From positions 930,001-994,000 of the forward strand of contig NZ_CP119809.1 in assembly GCF_029338395.1 (NCBI RefSeq): DNA of 64,000 nucleotides. The letters run 5' to 3'. The notes beneath the pieces are model-generated. The model made no database searches and was not told where the DNA came from. It saw only the letters and a program-made list of their open reading frames with translations. The stretch comes from Halorussus caseinilyticus (GTDB taxonomy: Archaea > Halobacteriota > Halobacteria > Halobacteriales > Haladaptataceae). Within the stretch, counting starts at the first letter, position 1. Every line of letters begins with the position of its first letter. Positions 42,884 to 51,634 of the stretch are shown here, piece by piece. The translations under genes were made by a program, and so were the position numbers.

Positions 42884-44944
42884 TCAGAACCAACCTCCCA
42901 CGAGACCGACGACGACGAGAAGGACGACGAAGCTCGTCGTCAACAGGAAGGCGTAGTTCGACACCACGCCGGTCTGGACGCGCTTGAGGCGACTCCCACC
43001 GAACAGGCTCACGCTGGAGACGCCGTTGACCACGCCGTCGATGACGCCTTGGTCGAACTTGTCCGCGGCGCGAGCGAGCGGCAGGGTGAAGCCCTCCGCG
43101 AGCCAGACCTGATACTCGTCTTGGTAGTAGTTGTTGAACAGCACCGTCTTCGCACCGCCGAGTTTTTCGGTGTGTTCCTCGGGCGAGGGGACGGCGTAGA
43201 GCTTCCACGCGAGTCCCGCGCCAGCCAGCGCGAGCGCCAGCGAGAGGCCCGCGCCGAGCAGGACGGTCGTAACCTCCGAGCCGATGGTGCCCGCCGAGTA
43301 GTGGGCGAAGTCGTGGAGCAACTCGCTGTAGTGGTGGGCCGAGAGCGCCTCGGGACCACTGTCGAGCCACTGGTGGAGGAAGTCGATGCCTTTCACGCCG
43401 AGTACCTTCTGAACCGGGAGCATGTTGACGACGCCCGCGACTGCCGCGAGGACGCCGAGGACCGCGAGCGGACCCTTCACGTTCCAGCGAACGTCGTGGG
43501 GGTTGCGCGCGGTGTCGGACCGGGGTTCACCGTGGAAGGTCAGCGCGACCATCCGGAAGGTGTAGAAGCCGGTGAAGAACACCGCGAGCAGACCCATCAC
43601 GTAGGCCGCCAGCAGCAGCGGCGTGTTCAGGCCGTGAACGAGCGCCTCGTAGAGAATCTCGTCCTTCGACCAGAAGCCCGCGAACGGGACGATGCCCGCC
43701 AGCGCGAGCGAACCGGAGAGGAACGCGTAGTAGGTCACGGGCATCTTCTCCTTGAGACCGCCCATGTCCCACATGTCCTCGTTGTGGTGCATCGCGATGA
43801 TGACCGACCCCGCACCGAGGAACAACAGTGCCTTGAAGAAGGCGTGGGTCATCAGGTGGAAAGTCGATGCGACGTAACCGCCAGCACCCAGTCCGAGCAT
43901 CATGTAGCCGTACTGGGAGATGGTCGAGTACGCCAGCACCTGCTTGATTTCGCGCTTGACGACGCCCATCGTCGCCGCGAACAGCGCCGTGAAGCCGCCG
44001 ACGAACGCGATGAGCGCCAGCACCTGCGGAAGCAGGGCGTAGAACCCGTAGATGCGCGCGACGAGGTAGACGCCCGCCGCGACCATCGTCGCCGCGTGAA
44101 TGAGCGCGGAGACGGGAGTTGGACCCTCCATGGCGTCGGGAAGCCACGTGTGCAGTGGGAACTGCGCGGACTTGCCGACGACGCCGCCGAGGATGAGCAG
44201 TCCGAGGACCGCGAACCACGCCTGCGGGTCGAGACCGAGGTAGGTCGTCACCTCGGCCGCGCCCTCGCCCGCGAGAACCTGTTCGGCGATGTGGGGGAAC
44301 GACTCGATGCCCTCGCCCGCGACGAACATCGACGTGCCGAAGGTGGCGAAGACGCCGACGAGTCCGACGAGGAAGAAGTAGTCACCGAAGCGGGTGACGA
44401 GGAACGCCTTCTTCGCGGCGCTCGGCGGCGCGTCGTCGCGGAACCAGAAGCCGATGAGGAGCCACGAACACAGGCCCACCAGCTCGAAGAACATGAACGC
44501 CATCAGCAGGTTGTCCGCGAACACGAACGACAGCATGCTCGCGGTGAACAGACCCAGACCGGCGTAGTACCGGGGCAGGCCCGTCTCGCCCTCGTCGTTC
44601 ATGTATCCGAGGCTGAAGATGTGGACGAGGAACGCGACCAGCGAGACGATGATGAGCATCATCGACGACAGCGGGTCGACGAGAACGCCCAGATGCAGGT
44701 CGAACGTCGCCTCGCCAGTGCCCGCGACCCACGTCACGTACTCGTGGTAGGTCTCGCCGCCCGACACCGTGAGGAACACCCACAGCGACAGGAGCAGCGA
44801 ACCGCCGGTGGCGAGGATGCCCGGAATCGCGCCGCCCTTGGGGAGCAGTCGCGGGGCGAACGCGCCGACGAAGAGGGCGATTAGGAACGATACGAACGGC
44901 AGGGCCGCGATGACCGGAGTCAGTTCGAAGGGGAGTGCTGCCAT
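42884..44944 (-). CDS. nuoL: Complex I subunit NuoL-like antiporter protein
   Basis: A 686-residue protein with about sixteen membrane helices plus the C-terminal lateral helix region expected of NuoL. FFELVGLCSWLLIGFWF, PLHTWLPDAMEGPTPVSALI and IKQVLAYSTISQYGYMMLGL are the core antiporter motifs. It is the most distal proton pump of the membrane arm in known complex I structures. The gene follows nuoK by 4 bases. Confidence 0.95.
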   Translation of the reverse strand: MAALPFELTPVIAALPFVSFLIALFVGAFAPRLLPKGGAIPGILATGGSLLLSLWVFLTVSGGETYHEYVTWVAGTGEATFDLHLGVLVDPLSSMMLIIVSLVAFLVHIFSLGYMNDEGETGLPRYYAGLGLFTASMLSFVFADNLLMAFMFFELVGLCSWLLIGFWFRDDAPPSAAKKAFLVTRFGDYFFLVGLVGVFATFGTSMFVAGEGIESFPHIAEQVLAGEGAAEVTTYLGLDPQAWFAVLGLLILGGVVGKSAQFPLHTWLPDAMEGPTPVSALIHAATMVAAGVYLVARIYGFYALLPQVLALIAFVGGFTALFAATMGVVKREIKQVLAYSTISQYGYMMLGLGAGGYVASTFHLMTHAFFKALLFLGAGSVIIAMHHNEDMWDMGGLKEKMPVTYYAFLSGSLALAGIVPFAGFWSKDEILYEALVHGLNTPLLLAAYVMGLLAVFFTGFYTFRMVALTFHGEPRSDTARNPHDVRWNVKGPLAVLGVLAAVAGVVNMLPVQKVLGVKGIDFLHQWLDSGPEALSAHHYSELLHDFAHYSAGTIGSEVTTVLLGAGLSLALALAGAGLAWKLYAVPSPEEHTEKLGGAKTVLFNNYYQDEYQVWLAEGFTLPLARAADKFDQGVIDGVVNGVSSVSLFGGSRLKRVQTGVVSNYAFLLTTSFVVLLVVVGLVGGWF

Positions 44945-44948
44945 CGTT

Positions 44949-45254
44949 TCACCACCTCATCGTTGTCGCTTCGGTTACGTCCACGTCCGCGAAGTTGCGA
45001 TACAGGACGAGGATGATGCCGATACCCACTGCGACTTCGGCGGCCGCCAGCGCCAGCGTGAACAGACTGAACGTCTGGCCCGTCAGGTTGCCGTGGAACC
45101 GCGAGAACGCGACGAGGTTGATGTTCGCCGCGTTCAGCAGTAGCTCCACGCTCATCAGGAACAACAGCGCGTTCCGGCGGGTCAGGATGCCGAAGACGCC
45201 GATTGCGAAGACGGCGGCCGAGAGCAGGAGGTAGTACTGAATCGGAACCATCAC
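44949..45254 (-). CDS. nuoK: Complex I subunit NuoK
   Basis: A 101-residue protein with three membrane helices. FLMSVELLLNAANINLVAFS carries the conserved glutamate of helix 2 and LALAAAEVAVGIGIILVLYR that of helix 3. It forms part of the proton path near the quinone end. Its start overlaps the upstream nuoJ-type gene by 4 bases. Confidence 0.95.
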   Translation of the reverse strand: MMVPIQYYLLLSAAVFAIGVFGILTRRNALLFLMSVELLLNAANINLVAFSRFHGNLTGQTFSLFTLALAAAEVAVGIGIILVLYRNFADVDVTEATTMRW

Positions 45255-45652
45255 TGCTCACCTCCGTCGGTCGCAACTTCGCGCCCGGACGACTCGCCGA
45301 CGACATCTTGGGGCGAACCCTTCTTGTCGGCCGCTTTCGAGCGCAGGGCCGACGTAATCTCGCCGCCTTCGTCGCGGCGGGCCAGCATGACCGCGCCGAC
45401 GAGCGCGGCGACCAGCACGAGGTCGATAATCTCGAAGGGAATCAGGAACCCTTCGCTCGGCACGGCGTTCTGCGCCGGGATGTTGAACATCGCGTAGCCG
45501 ATGCTGGCGGTGATACTCGCGTCGCCGCCGAAACCGCTGGCGGCGTCACCGAACTCCGCACCGACGAACACCCACGCCATCACTGCGAATAGCGCGAGGG
45601 CGGCTACGCCGGGTAACATCCGGCTTCCGTCGTCGTTGGATTTCGTAGTCAT
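45251..45652 (-). CDS. Complex I subunit NuoJ, C-terminal-half protein
   Basis: A 133-residue protein with two membrane helices (about 13-30 and 70-90; LPGVAALALFAVMAWVFVG and FEIIDLVLVAALVGAVMLAR) and a charged tail. It corresponds to the second part of bacterial NuoJ, which is encoded by two genes here. ATG at 45652 overlaps the end of the first nuoJ gene by 4 bases; the longer open frame to 45832 is a shadow of that gene. In haloarchaea this split is usual. Confidence 0.85.
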   Translation of the reverse strand: MTTKSNDDGSRMLPGVAALALFAVMAWVFVGAEFGDAASGFGGDASITASIGYAMFNIPAQNAVPSEGFLIPFEIIDLVLVAALVGAVMLARRDEGGEITSALRSKAADKKGSPQDVVGESSGREVATDGGEQ

Positions 45653-45915
45653 ACCTCTGTCACCTCCTCTGTCGTGGCCTGACGCGTGAGCATCACGGCG
45701 AACGTGATGAGGATGAGAACCCCGCCCACGTAGACGAGGATTTGCATCGCTGCGAGGAACTCGGCCTGCAGCATCACGTAGTGTACCGCGACGGAAAGTA
45801 GCGCGACACCAAGCAGTAACGCCGAGTGCCACACGTCCCGCGCCAGGACGACGCCCAGACTGCTCGCTATCGTGACGAGAGCGAACAACCCGAACGTAAG
45901 TGTCTCGTATACCAT
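45649..45915 (-). CDS. nuoJ: Complex I subunit NuoJ, N-terminal-half protein
   Basis: An 88-residue protein with three membrane helices, including VHYVMLQAEFLAAMQILVYV and VGGVLILITFAVML, the NuoJ core with its pi-bulge region. An AAGGTGA Shine-Dalgarno ends 5 bases before the ATG at 45915, which decides the start over a GTG at 45924. It is the first of two genes for NuoJ and starts 52 bases after nuoI. Confidence 0.9.
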   Translation of the reverse strand: MVYETLTFGLFALVTIASSLGVVLARDVWHSALLLGVALLSVAVHYVMLQAEFLAAMQILVYVGGVLILITFAVMLTRQATTEEVTEV

Positions 45916-45967
45916 TTCAGTCACCTTGAAATTCTAGTAATCGTCCTTTTAAGGTTTCGAGACGGAC

Positions 45968-46429
45968 TTACTGGTAGTCCACCTCGCCTTCGCCCTCGCC
46001 AATCCACGCACTGCGGTCGGGTTCGCGGGATTCGAGGGGGTCTATGTCCTTGTACCACGGGACGTTCTTCAACTGCTCTTTGTTGTACACGAGGTCGTCT
46101 TTCGTGTCGCCCGTGAACTCGAAGTTCTCCGTGAGCAGGATTGCGTCTACGGGGCACACTTCCTCGCACAACCGACAGTAGATGCACTGTCCGATGTGGA
46201 GGTTGTACTGCTCGCCGTTGCGCTGGTCGTCCTGAACGATTTGAATCGTGTCGTTCGGACAGACGTTCTCGCACTGGCGACACCAGATACAGCGCTCTTG
46301 GCTGAACTTGTGGACCCCGCGGAACCGAGGGCTTACTTCGGGTGCCACGTCGGGGTACTCGACCGTGAACGTGGACCCGTCCAGTGCGTGCTTCAGCGTC
46401 GTCGCCATCGATTTCAGTACACCAATCAT
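45968..46429 (-). CDS. nuoI: Complex I subunit NuoI, 2x[4Fe-4S] protein
   Basis: A 153-residue ferredoxin-like subunit. The two clusters are bound by CIWCRQCENVCP and CIYCRLCEEVCP, each with CxxCxxCxxxCP. It passes electrons toward NuoB. The start overlaps the nuoH stop by one base (TAATG). The C-terminal part, WYKDIDPLESREPDRSAWIG, is haloarchaeal. Confidence 0.95.
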   Translation of the reverse strand: MIGVLKSMATTLKHALDGSTFTVEYPDVAPEVSPRFRGVHKFSQERCIWCRQCENVCPNDTIQIVQDDQRNGEQYNLHIGQCIYCRLCEEVCPVDAILLTENFEFTGDTKDDLVYNKEQLKNVPWYKDIDPLESREPDRSAWIGEGEGEVDYQ

Positions 46430-47529
46430 TAGAGCATCACCCCAACGATGACGGCCGTCAGGACGAGGTTAGCGAAGCTCAGGACGAGCATGCCCTTCCA
46501 GCCGATTTCGATGAGTTGGTCGATGCGGACGCGGGGAACCGCCGAACGCGCCCACTGCGTGAACAGGAAGACGGCCCAAATCTTGACGACGAACCAGACG
46601 AAGTTCAACGATTCGGGCAGGAACGGACCGCTCGCGCCGCCGAGGAACAGCGTCGTGATGATTGCTCCGCCGAGGAAGATGTGGAGGAACTCGCCGAGGT
46701 AGAACAGCACGAAGTACACCGACGAGTATTCGGTCTGGTACCCTCCGACGATTTCGGTCGGCGCTTCCGGGATGTCGAACGGATTCCGGCCGACTTCCGC
46801 GAGGTTCGCCACCACGAACAGGATGAACGCGAAGGGGTTCACGAACGCGAACCACGACGGAATCGTGACGCCCGCGATAGTGAACAGCGCCTCCTGCTGG
46901 GCCGCGACGATGCCACTCATCTGGAGCGTGTCGGTGAACAGCACGACCGACGCCGCCGTCACGACGAGCGGAATCTCGTAGGCGATGTTCTGCGCGATTG
47001 CGCGCAGACCGCCCATCATCGAGTACTTGTTACTCGACGCGTAGCCAGCCATCGCCAGTGCGAGCGTCGCGATAGAAGCGACCGCGAACACGTACGCCAT
47101 CCCCGTCTCGGGGTCCGCGAGGTGGATGTTGACGCCGAAAATGTGACCCATCGGAATGACCGCGAACCCGAGCAGTGCCGACCCCGCCATCACGATTGGC
47201 GCGATGTCGAAGGCCGGACGGTCGGCGTTGTCGGGGATGATGAGTTCTTTCCCGAGGAGGCGAACGGCGTCGGCCACGATGATGAGCAGACCCGCGGGAC
47301 CGACCCGGTTGACTGCGATGCGGTCGGTGAACGCCGCGGTAATCTTCCGCTTGGCCCACGGCCCGGCGACGCCCGTCATCGCTAGCATGATGTTGCCGAT
47401 GAGGAACGCGCCGAGGAACGCCGCAATCGCCTCCTGCCACGGGGCCATGTTCGCGCCGAACAGCCACTCCCCGATGGTCTCGGGGAGCAGGGGTTCGGCC
47501 TGACCCTGTAGGGGAACGAACCCGGTCAT
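46429..47529 (-). CDS. nuoH: Complex I subunit NuoH
   Basis: A 366-residue membrane protein with about nine helices. AVNRVGPAGLLIIVADAVRL and ADRPAFDIAPIV mark the quinone-channel loop, and FDIPEAPTEIVGGYQTEYSS is the conserved acidic loop. It links the hydrophilic arm to the proton pumps. Its ATG overlaps the stop of nuoCD by one base. Confidence 0.95.
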   Translation of the reverse strand: MTGFVPLQGQAEPLLPETIGEWLFGANMAPWQEAIAAFLGAFLIGNIMLAMTGVAGPWAKRKITAAFTDRIAVNRVGPAGLLIIVADAVRLLGKELIIPDNADRPAFDIAPIVMAGSALLGFAVIPMGHIFGVNIHLADPETGMAYVFAVASIATLALAMAGYASSNKYSMMGGLRAIAQNIAYEIPLVVTAASVVLFTDTLQMSGIVAAQQEALFTIAGVTIPSWFAFVNPFAFILFVVANLAEVGRNPFDIPEAPTEIVGGYQTEYSSVYFVLFYLGEFLHIFLGGAIITTLFLGGASGPFLPESLNFVWFVVKIWAVFLFTQWARSAVPRVRIDQLIEIGWKGMLVLSFANLVLTAVIVGVML

Positions 47530-49202
47530 TAGCGGTCCACCTCGCCCATGATGGTGTCGAGGCTTCCGATAGTCGCGATGAGGTCGGGCAGGTAGTCGCC
47601 CTGCGTCATCGCCGGGAGCGCCTGCAGGTTCGAGAACGACGGTCCGCGAATCTTGAACCGGCCGGGTTTGTCGGTGCCGTCAGACCGGATGTAGATGCCG
47701 AGTTCGCCCTTGGCGGCCTCGACCGCCTTGTAGATTTCCGTGTCGGGGTCGGGCTTGAGCGTCCGCGGGACGTTCGACTGGATGTTGCGCTCGTCTTCGG
47801 GCCAACTCTCCAGCAGGTCCACGCACTGGCTGACGATTTTGGCCGACTCCTCGATTTCGCGCATCCGGACGAGCAGTCGCGCGTAGTTGTCACAGCCGTC
47901 TTCGGTGACGACGTTCCAGTCGAGTTCGTCGTAGTAGCCGTAGGGGTCGTCCCGGCGCAGGTCGTAGTCGATGCCCGACCCGCGGGCGACCGGTCCCGTA
48001 CAGCCGTACTGCTTGGCGACTTCGGGTTCGATGACTCCCGTGTCGATGGTCCGCTTCTGGAGGATTTCGTTGCGACTCAGCAGGTCGTGGAACTCCTCCA
48101 GCGCGGCGGGCATGTCGTCGATGAACTCCCGAATCTTCTCGAACCACGCTTCGCGGGGTTCGGGCAGGTCCCAGACGACCCCGCCGAGTCGGAAGTAGTT
48201 GAACATCATCCGCTGGCCCGTCAGGTCCTCCAAGATGTTCTGGACCTTCTCGCGCTCTTGGATGCCGTACATGAACGTCGCGGTGAAGTCACCGATAACG
48301 TCTAGCGCGTACGCGCCGACCGCGAGGATGTGCGAGAGGAGACGGCTGAGTTCCGCGCTCAGCGTCCGAATCACCTTCGCGTACTCGGGGACTTCGATGT
48401 CGTTGAGTTCCTCCGCCGCGCGAGCGTAGGCCCACTCGTTGAGCAGTCCCGCGCCGCCCCAGTCCCATCGGTCCGGGTACGGCATTATCTGGTGGCGGTA
48501 GGTGGACTGCTGGCACATCTGTTCGTCGCACCGGTGGATGTAGCCGATGTCCGGCGCGACATCCGCGACCTGTTCGCCGTCGAGCGTCACTTCGAGGTGG
48601 AGAACGCCGTGGGTCGCCGGGTGGTGCGGGCCGATGTTGAGGAACATCGTGTCCGACCCCTCGCCGGACTCGCGGTGGTCGGCCTCCAGCGGGTTGGCGT
48701 TCTCTTCGAACGAGACGATTTGCGGTTTGTCTTGGTCGTAGTCCGAACTCAGCGGGTGGCCCTGCCACGTCTCGGGCAGGAGGATGCGAGTGAGGTTGGG
48801 GTGGTCGTCGTAGTCGATTCCCACCAAGTCGTAGGCCTCGCGCTCGTGCCACTCGGCGGTCTTGTAGACCGGCGTCGCCGACTCGCTGGTCGGGTTCTCA
48901 GCGTCGGTCGGGACGACGACGCTGACCTCTTGGGTCGGGTCGTCGTACTTCTTGAGGTGGTAGATGCTCTCGTAGCGGTCCTCGTAGTCCTGCGCGGTGA
49001 GACACGAGAGGTGGTCGAAGCCCGCTTCGTCGCGGAGCGTCCGGAGGGTCTGTTGAACCTCGTCGGGTCGGACGACGAACCCCTCGGCGTTGAGGTGTTC
49101 CTCGCGGTCGAGGACGCGTTCACCCAGCAGGTCGGCCAGTTCGTCGTAGTCGAGACCGGCCTCCGTGACGCCTACGTCCGGAGTGCGTTCTTCTAAGCTC
49201 AT
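47529..49202 (-). CDS. nuoCD: Complex I fused subunit NuoCD
   Basis: A 557-residue fusion. Residues about 1-165 are the 30-kDa NuoC domain (EREAYDLVGIDYDDHPNLTR), and about 180-557 the 49-kDa NuoD domain (NIGPHHPATHGVLHLEVTLD, DIGYIHRCDEQMCQQSTYRH and the end DLIATIGSLDTIMGEVDR). NuoD lines the quinone pocket; its conserved His/Tyr pair is in the H-P-A-T-H-G region and the DIGYIHRC loop. The fused form is common in haloarchaea. It overlaps nuoB by 4 bases. Confidence 0.95.
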   Translation of the reverse strand: MSLEERTPDVGVTEAGLDYDELADLLGERVLDREEHLNAEGFVVRPDEVQQTLRTLRDEAGFDHLSCLTAQDYEDRYESIYHLKKYDDPTQEVSVVVPTDAENPTSESATPVYKTAEWHEREAYDLVGIDYDDHPNLTRILLPETWQGHPLSSDYDQDKPQIVSFEENANPLEADHRESGEGSDTMFLNIGPHHPATHGVLHLEVTLDGEQVADVAPDIGYIHRCDEQMCQQSTYRHQIMPYPDRWDWGGAGLLNEWAYARAAEELNDIEVPEYAKVIRTLSAELSRLLSHILAVGAYALDVIGDFTATFMYGIQEREKVQNILEDLTGQRMMFNYFRLGGVVWDLPEPREAWFEKIREFIDDMPAALEEFHDLLSRNEILQKRTIDTGVIEPEVAKQYGCTGPVARGSGIDYDLRRDDPYGYYDELDWNVVTEDGCDNYARLLVRMREIEESAKIVSQCVDLLESWPEDERNIQSNVPRTLKPDPDTEIYKAVEAAKGELGIYIRSDGTDKPGRFKIRGPSFSNLQALPAMTQGDYLPDLIATIGSLDTIMGEVDR

Positions 49203-49900
49203 GGCGAATCAGTCCAGTTGTAACGCATTACGAGCGTCTCCTCGTCGATTTCGCCCGCGAGCTTTTCGACAACTTCGTCGCGTTCGAGGTCGCCGAACTG
49301 CTCCAGTTCGTACGGCTTGACCGTCACCGGACTGGTCTCGCCGTTGGCGACTCGCTCCTGCAACTTGACGACGCCGTAGATGAGCGCCTCGGGGCGAGGC
49401 GGGCAACCGGGGACGTGGATGTCCACCGGGATGACCTCCTCGGCACCCTTGATGACGTTGTAGCCCTCTTGGAACGGACCGCCCGAGATGGCACACGAGC
49501 CCATGTTCACGACGAACTTGGGTTCGGGCATCTGGTCGTAAATCCGCTTCATCCGGGGGGCGAACTTCGAGACGATGGTCCCCGGAACAATCATCACGTC
49601 GGCCTGTCGCGGCGACGCGCGGGGAACCCCGGACCCGAAGCGGTCGAGGTCGTGTTTGACCGCGTACGTGTGCATCATCTCGATGCTACAGCACGCGATA
49701 CCGAACTGGAGCATGAACATCGAGGACCCCCGAACCCAGTTCATGAACTTGTCGAACTTCGTGAGGATGAACGGCGACGAGCCGAACGCCTCCCGAAGTT
49801 TGGAGTTGAATCGGTTGTCCACGCCCTCCATCCGGGCTTCCCGTGTTTTCGTCTGCGGGTCTGTGCTACCGTGAATCGTCTCCCGTGGTTCGTTGCTCAT
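49199..49900 (-). CDS. nuoB: Complex I subunit NuoB
   Basis: A 233-residue subunit that carries cluster N2. The cysteine ligands lie in GIACCSIEMMHT, MGSCAISGG and VPGCPPRPE. N2 hands electrons to the quinone. About 50 residues of extra N-terminal sequence precede the core. ATG overlaps nuoA by 4 bases. Confidence 0.95.
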   Translation of the reverse strand: MSNEPRETIHGSTDPQTKTREARMEGVDNRFNSKLREAFGSSPFILTKFDKFMNWVRGSSMFMLQFGIACCSIEMMHTYAVKHDLDRFGSGVPRASPRQADVMIVPGTIVSKFAPRMKRIYDQMPEPKFVVNMGSCAISGGPFQEGYNVIKGAEEVIPVDIHVPGCPPRPEALIYGVVKLQERVANGETSPVTVKPYELEQFGDLERDEVVEKLAGEIDEETLVMRYNWTDSP

Positions 49901-50310
49901 TGTCTATCGACGCTCCGTTGGGAACGGTCGGGATTTCGTACCCACCGTACGGCACCGTTACGCCACGCCCAGCCGAGACCGACGGCGAGGACGCCGATGA
50001 ACAGCAACATCGGAAGCAGGCCCTTCGTCAGGCCCACGCCGTCCATCGAGACCGCGCTCCGGTAGATGACCGTCCAAGGGAAGATGAGAACGGTCTCGAT
50101 GTCGAAGACGACGAACAGCAACGCGACCATGTAGTACTGTATGTTGAAGCGGATTCGCGTGCCGCCCGTCGGCACTTCGCCGCTCTCGTAGGTGGTGGTT
50201 TTTCCTTTTTCGGGCACGGTGGGCCGGAGCAGGCTGGATACCGCCATCATTCCGACCGGTATCAACAGCCCCACCAGCGCCAACGCGCCAATAGCTATCC
50301 ATGGATTCAT
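49897..50310 (-). CDS. nuoA: Complex I subunit NuoA
   Basis: A 137-residue protein with three membrane helices (about 5-27, 65-85, 95-115); TTYESGEVPTGGTRIRFNIQYYMVALLFVVFDIE is represented by its conserved pieces YESGEVP and FVVFDIETV. It is the first gene of the operon. A GGAG Shine-Dalgarno about 8 bases before the ATG, and a TATA-like CTTATAGG (about 50351-50358), place the transcription start some 20 bases upstream. Confidence 0.93.
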   Translation of the reverse strand: MNPWIAIGALALVGLLIPVGMMAVSSLLRPTVPEKGKTTTYESGEVPTGGTRIRFNIQYYMVALLFVVFDIETVLIFPWTVIYRSAVSMDGVGLTKGLLPMLLFIGVLAVGLGWAWRNGAVRWVRNPDRSQRSVDRQ

Positions 50311-50681
50311 GCCGATATTCTCCTACCATCCCGAGATTAGAAACGCACCCCTATAAGCGTTGATTCTTACGCTTCCTTCGTCTTAGGCCGGAAAACTACT
50401 CGTATTCCCGGTGATGGTTTCTCTCGGATTGAATCAAATATAGAACCCGGCCACATTTGGTGACAAATTACGTGAGGAACGTCAATCGTCAGTTCGGTTG
50501 TGTCCGTCGCGCCCGAAAATATAAAAGTCCCAACCCCTACCGGCGGAAAATAGGCGTTGGAGCGTTGTTTCCCTACTGTCTCCGGAGTCCATTACATAAC
50601 GAGCTAGTCATACTCCAAAAATACATACCGGAATACTTTTATATATTTTGAATCACAGGGTAATAACGACGTGAACCATTT
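50311..50681. promoter_or_regulatory. Divergent control region between nuo and the biosynthetic cluster
   Basis: No convincing gene is seen in these 371 bases; a 64-codon frame at 50457-50651 runs through the promoter. The nuo promoter is at about 50351-50358 (minus). On the plus side CTTTTATATATTTT (50636-50649) lies 33 bases before the methyltransferase ATG, and a second TATA-like AAAATATAAAAGTC is near 50516-50529. TTTTGAATC (50646-50654) recurs before the first P450. Confidence 0.55.
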
Positions 50682-51569
50682 ATGAGTAAACACAAACAGC
50701 GAGATGGCATAAACACCGAGAAAACGTCGAACGACGACGTACGAGACTACTACTCACAGTGTCACTCCATCTATCACGAGAAGTGGTCGGACGACAGCGA
50801 CAGAGAGAGCATCCACTACGGATACTTCGACGAGGGGACCGAAACCCTCGGCGAGGCTGTCCACAACATGAAGTCGAAACTCGCCGACAGCGTGGACCTC
50901 GGTCCCGACGACCGAGTGCTGGACTGTAGTGGCGGGTACGGCGACAACGCGACGTGGCAGGCCAAAGAGCGCGGCGCGGAAGTCGTCGGCCTGAACATCA
51001 GTCCCCTCCAGTTGAGTTACGCCCGCGAACTGGCGAAAGAGCGCGGCGTGGACGACAAAGTCGAGTTCCGCGAGGACGACTTCACCAAGATGGAGACGGT
51101 AGAGGACAACTCCTTCGACGTGGTGTGGGGTCTCGAATCCATCTGCTACGCCGACGACAAGCGCGAGTTCCTCGAACAGGCCAAGCGCGTCCTCAAGGAC
51201 GACGGTCGAATCGTCGTCACCGACTGGTACATGGAGAAGCGAGACCTCTCGTTCATCGAGGACCTGATGGTCACCCAGTGGTTGAAGGGATGGCGACTGA
51301 GCAACTACGCTCACATCGACGACTTCCAAGACGACCTCGCGGACCTCGGGTTCGAGAACATCACTTCCGAGAACGCCGAGGACAACATCATGAAGTCGGC
51401 GTTCGACATCTTCCTGTTTAGTCTCTGGGGCTATCCGCTCGGAAAACTGCTGAACTTCTTCGGACGCCAGAACGACACCGAACTCGGCAACGCGGTGGCC
51501 TGTTTCTACCAGTATCCCGCGCTCAAGAGCGACGCCGTGACCTACAGTATCGTTTCCGCCGAACTGTAG
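50682..51569 (+). CDS. SAM-dependent methyltransferase (tocopherol/sterol MT-like)
   Basis: A 295-residue class I methyltransferase. Motif I VLDCSGGYGD (79-88) has Ser-Gly-Gly-Tyr where most have Gly-Cys-Gly. GLNISPLQLSYARELA (103-118), HYGYFDEGTETLGEA (45-59) and VVWGLESICYADDKREFLEQ fit the gamma-tocopherol/sterol methyltransferase-like group, which add methyl to rings or hydrophobic compounds. It opens a run of AT-rich-promoted genes with two P450s; the acceptor is unknown. No membrane helix is seen, though the C terminus (FLFSLWGYPLGKLLNFFG) is fairly hydrophobic. Confidence 0.82.
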   Translation: MSKHKQRDGINTEKTSNDDVRDYYSQCHSIYHEKWSDDSDRESIHYGYFDEGTETLGEAVHNMKSKLADSVDLGPDDRVLDCSGGYGDNATWQAKERGAEVVGLNISPLQLSYARELAKERGVDDKVEFREDDFTKMETVEDNSFDVVWGLESICYADDKREFLEQAKRVLKDDGRIVVTDWYMEKRDLSFIEDLMVTQWLKGWRLSNYAHIDDFQDDLADLGFENITSENAEDNIMKSAFDIFLFSLWGYPLGKLLNFFGRQNDTELGNAVACFYQYPALKSDAVTYSIVSAEL

Positions 51570-51603
51570 TTTCGGTGTGTTTTTGTAAGAATTACCAGAA
51601 CAC

Positions 51604-51626
51604 TTATTATATTATAGTTTTGAATC
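51604..51626 (+). promoter_or_regulatory. Promoter of the first P450 gene
   Basis: TTATTATATTATAG (51604-51617) is followed by TTTTGAATC (51618-51626), the same order as before the methyltransferase. GTAA-GAA-TTAC, a short inverted repeat, is just upstream at 51585-51595. The ATG is at 51635. Confidence 0.5.
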
Positions 51627-51634
51627 CCTCTCGA

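Noticed and set aside
42647-44884. 745-codon plus-strand frame antisense to nuoL and nuoM
   Set aside because: A shadow frame of strongly conserved subunits, with low-complexity charged sequence and no domain.
50457-50651. 64-codon frame in the nuo/cluster control region
   Set aside because: It runs through the TATA box of the next gene, has no domain and no promoter of its own at the right distance.
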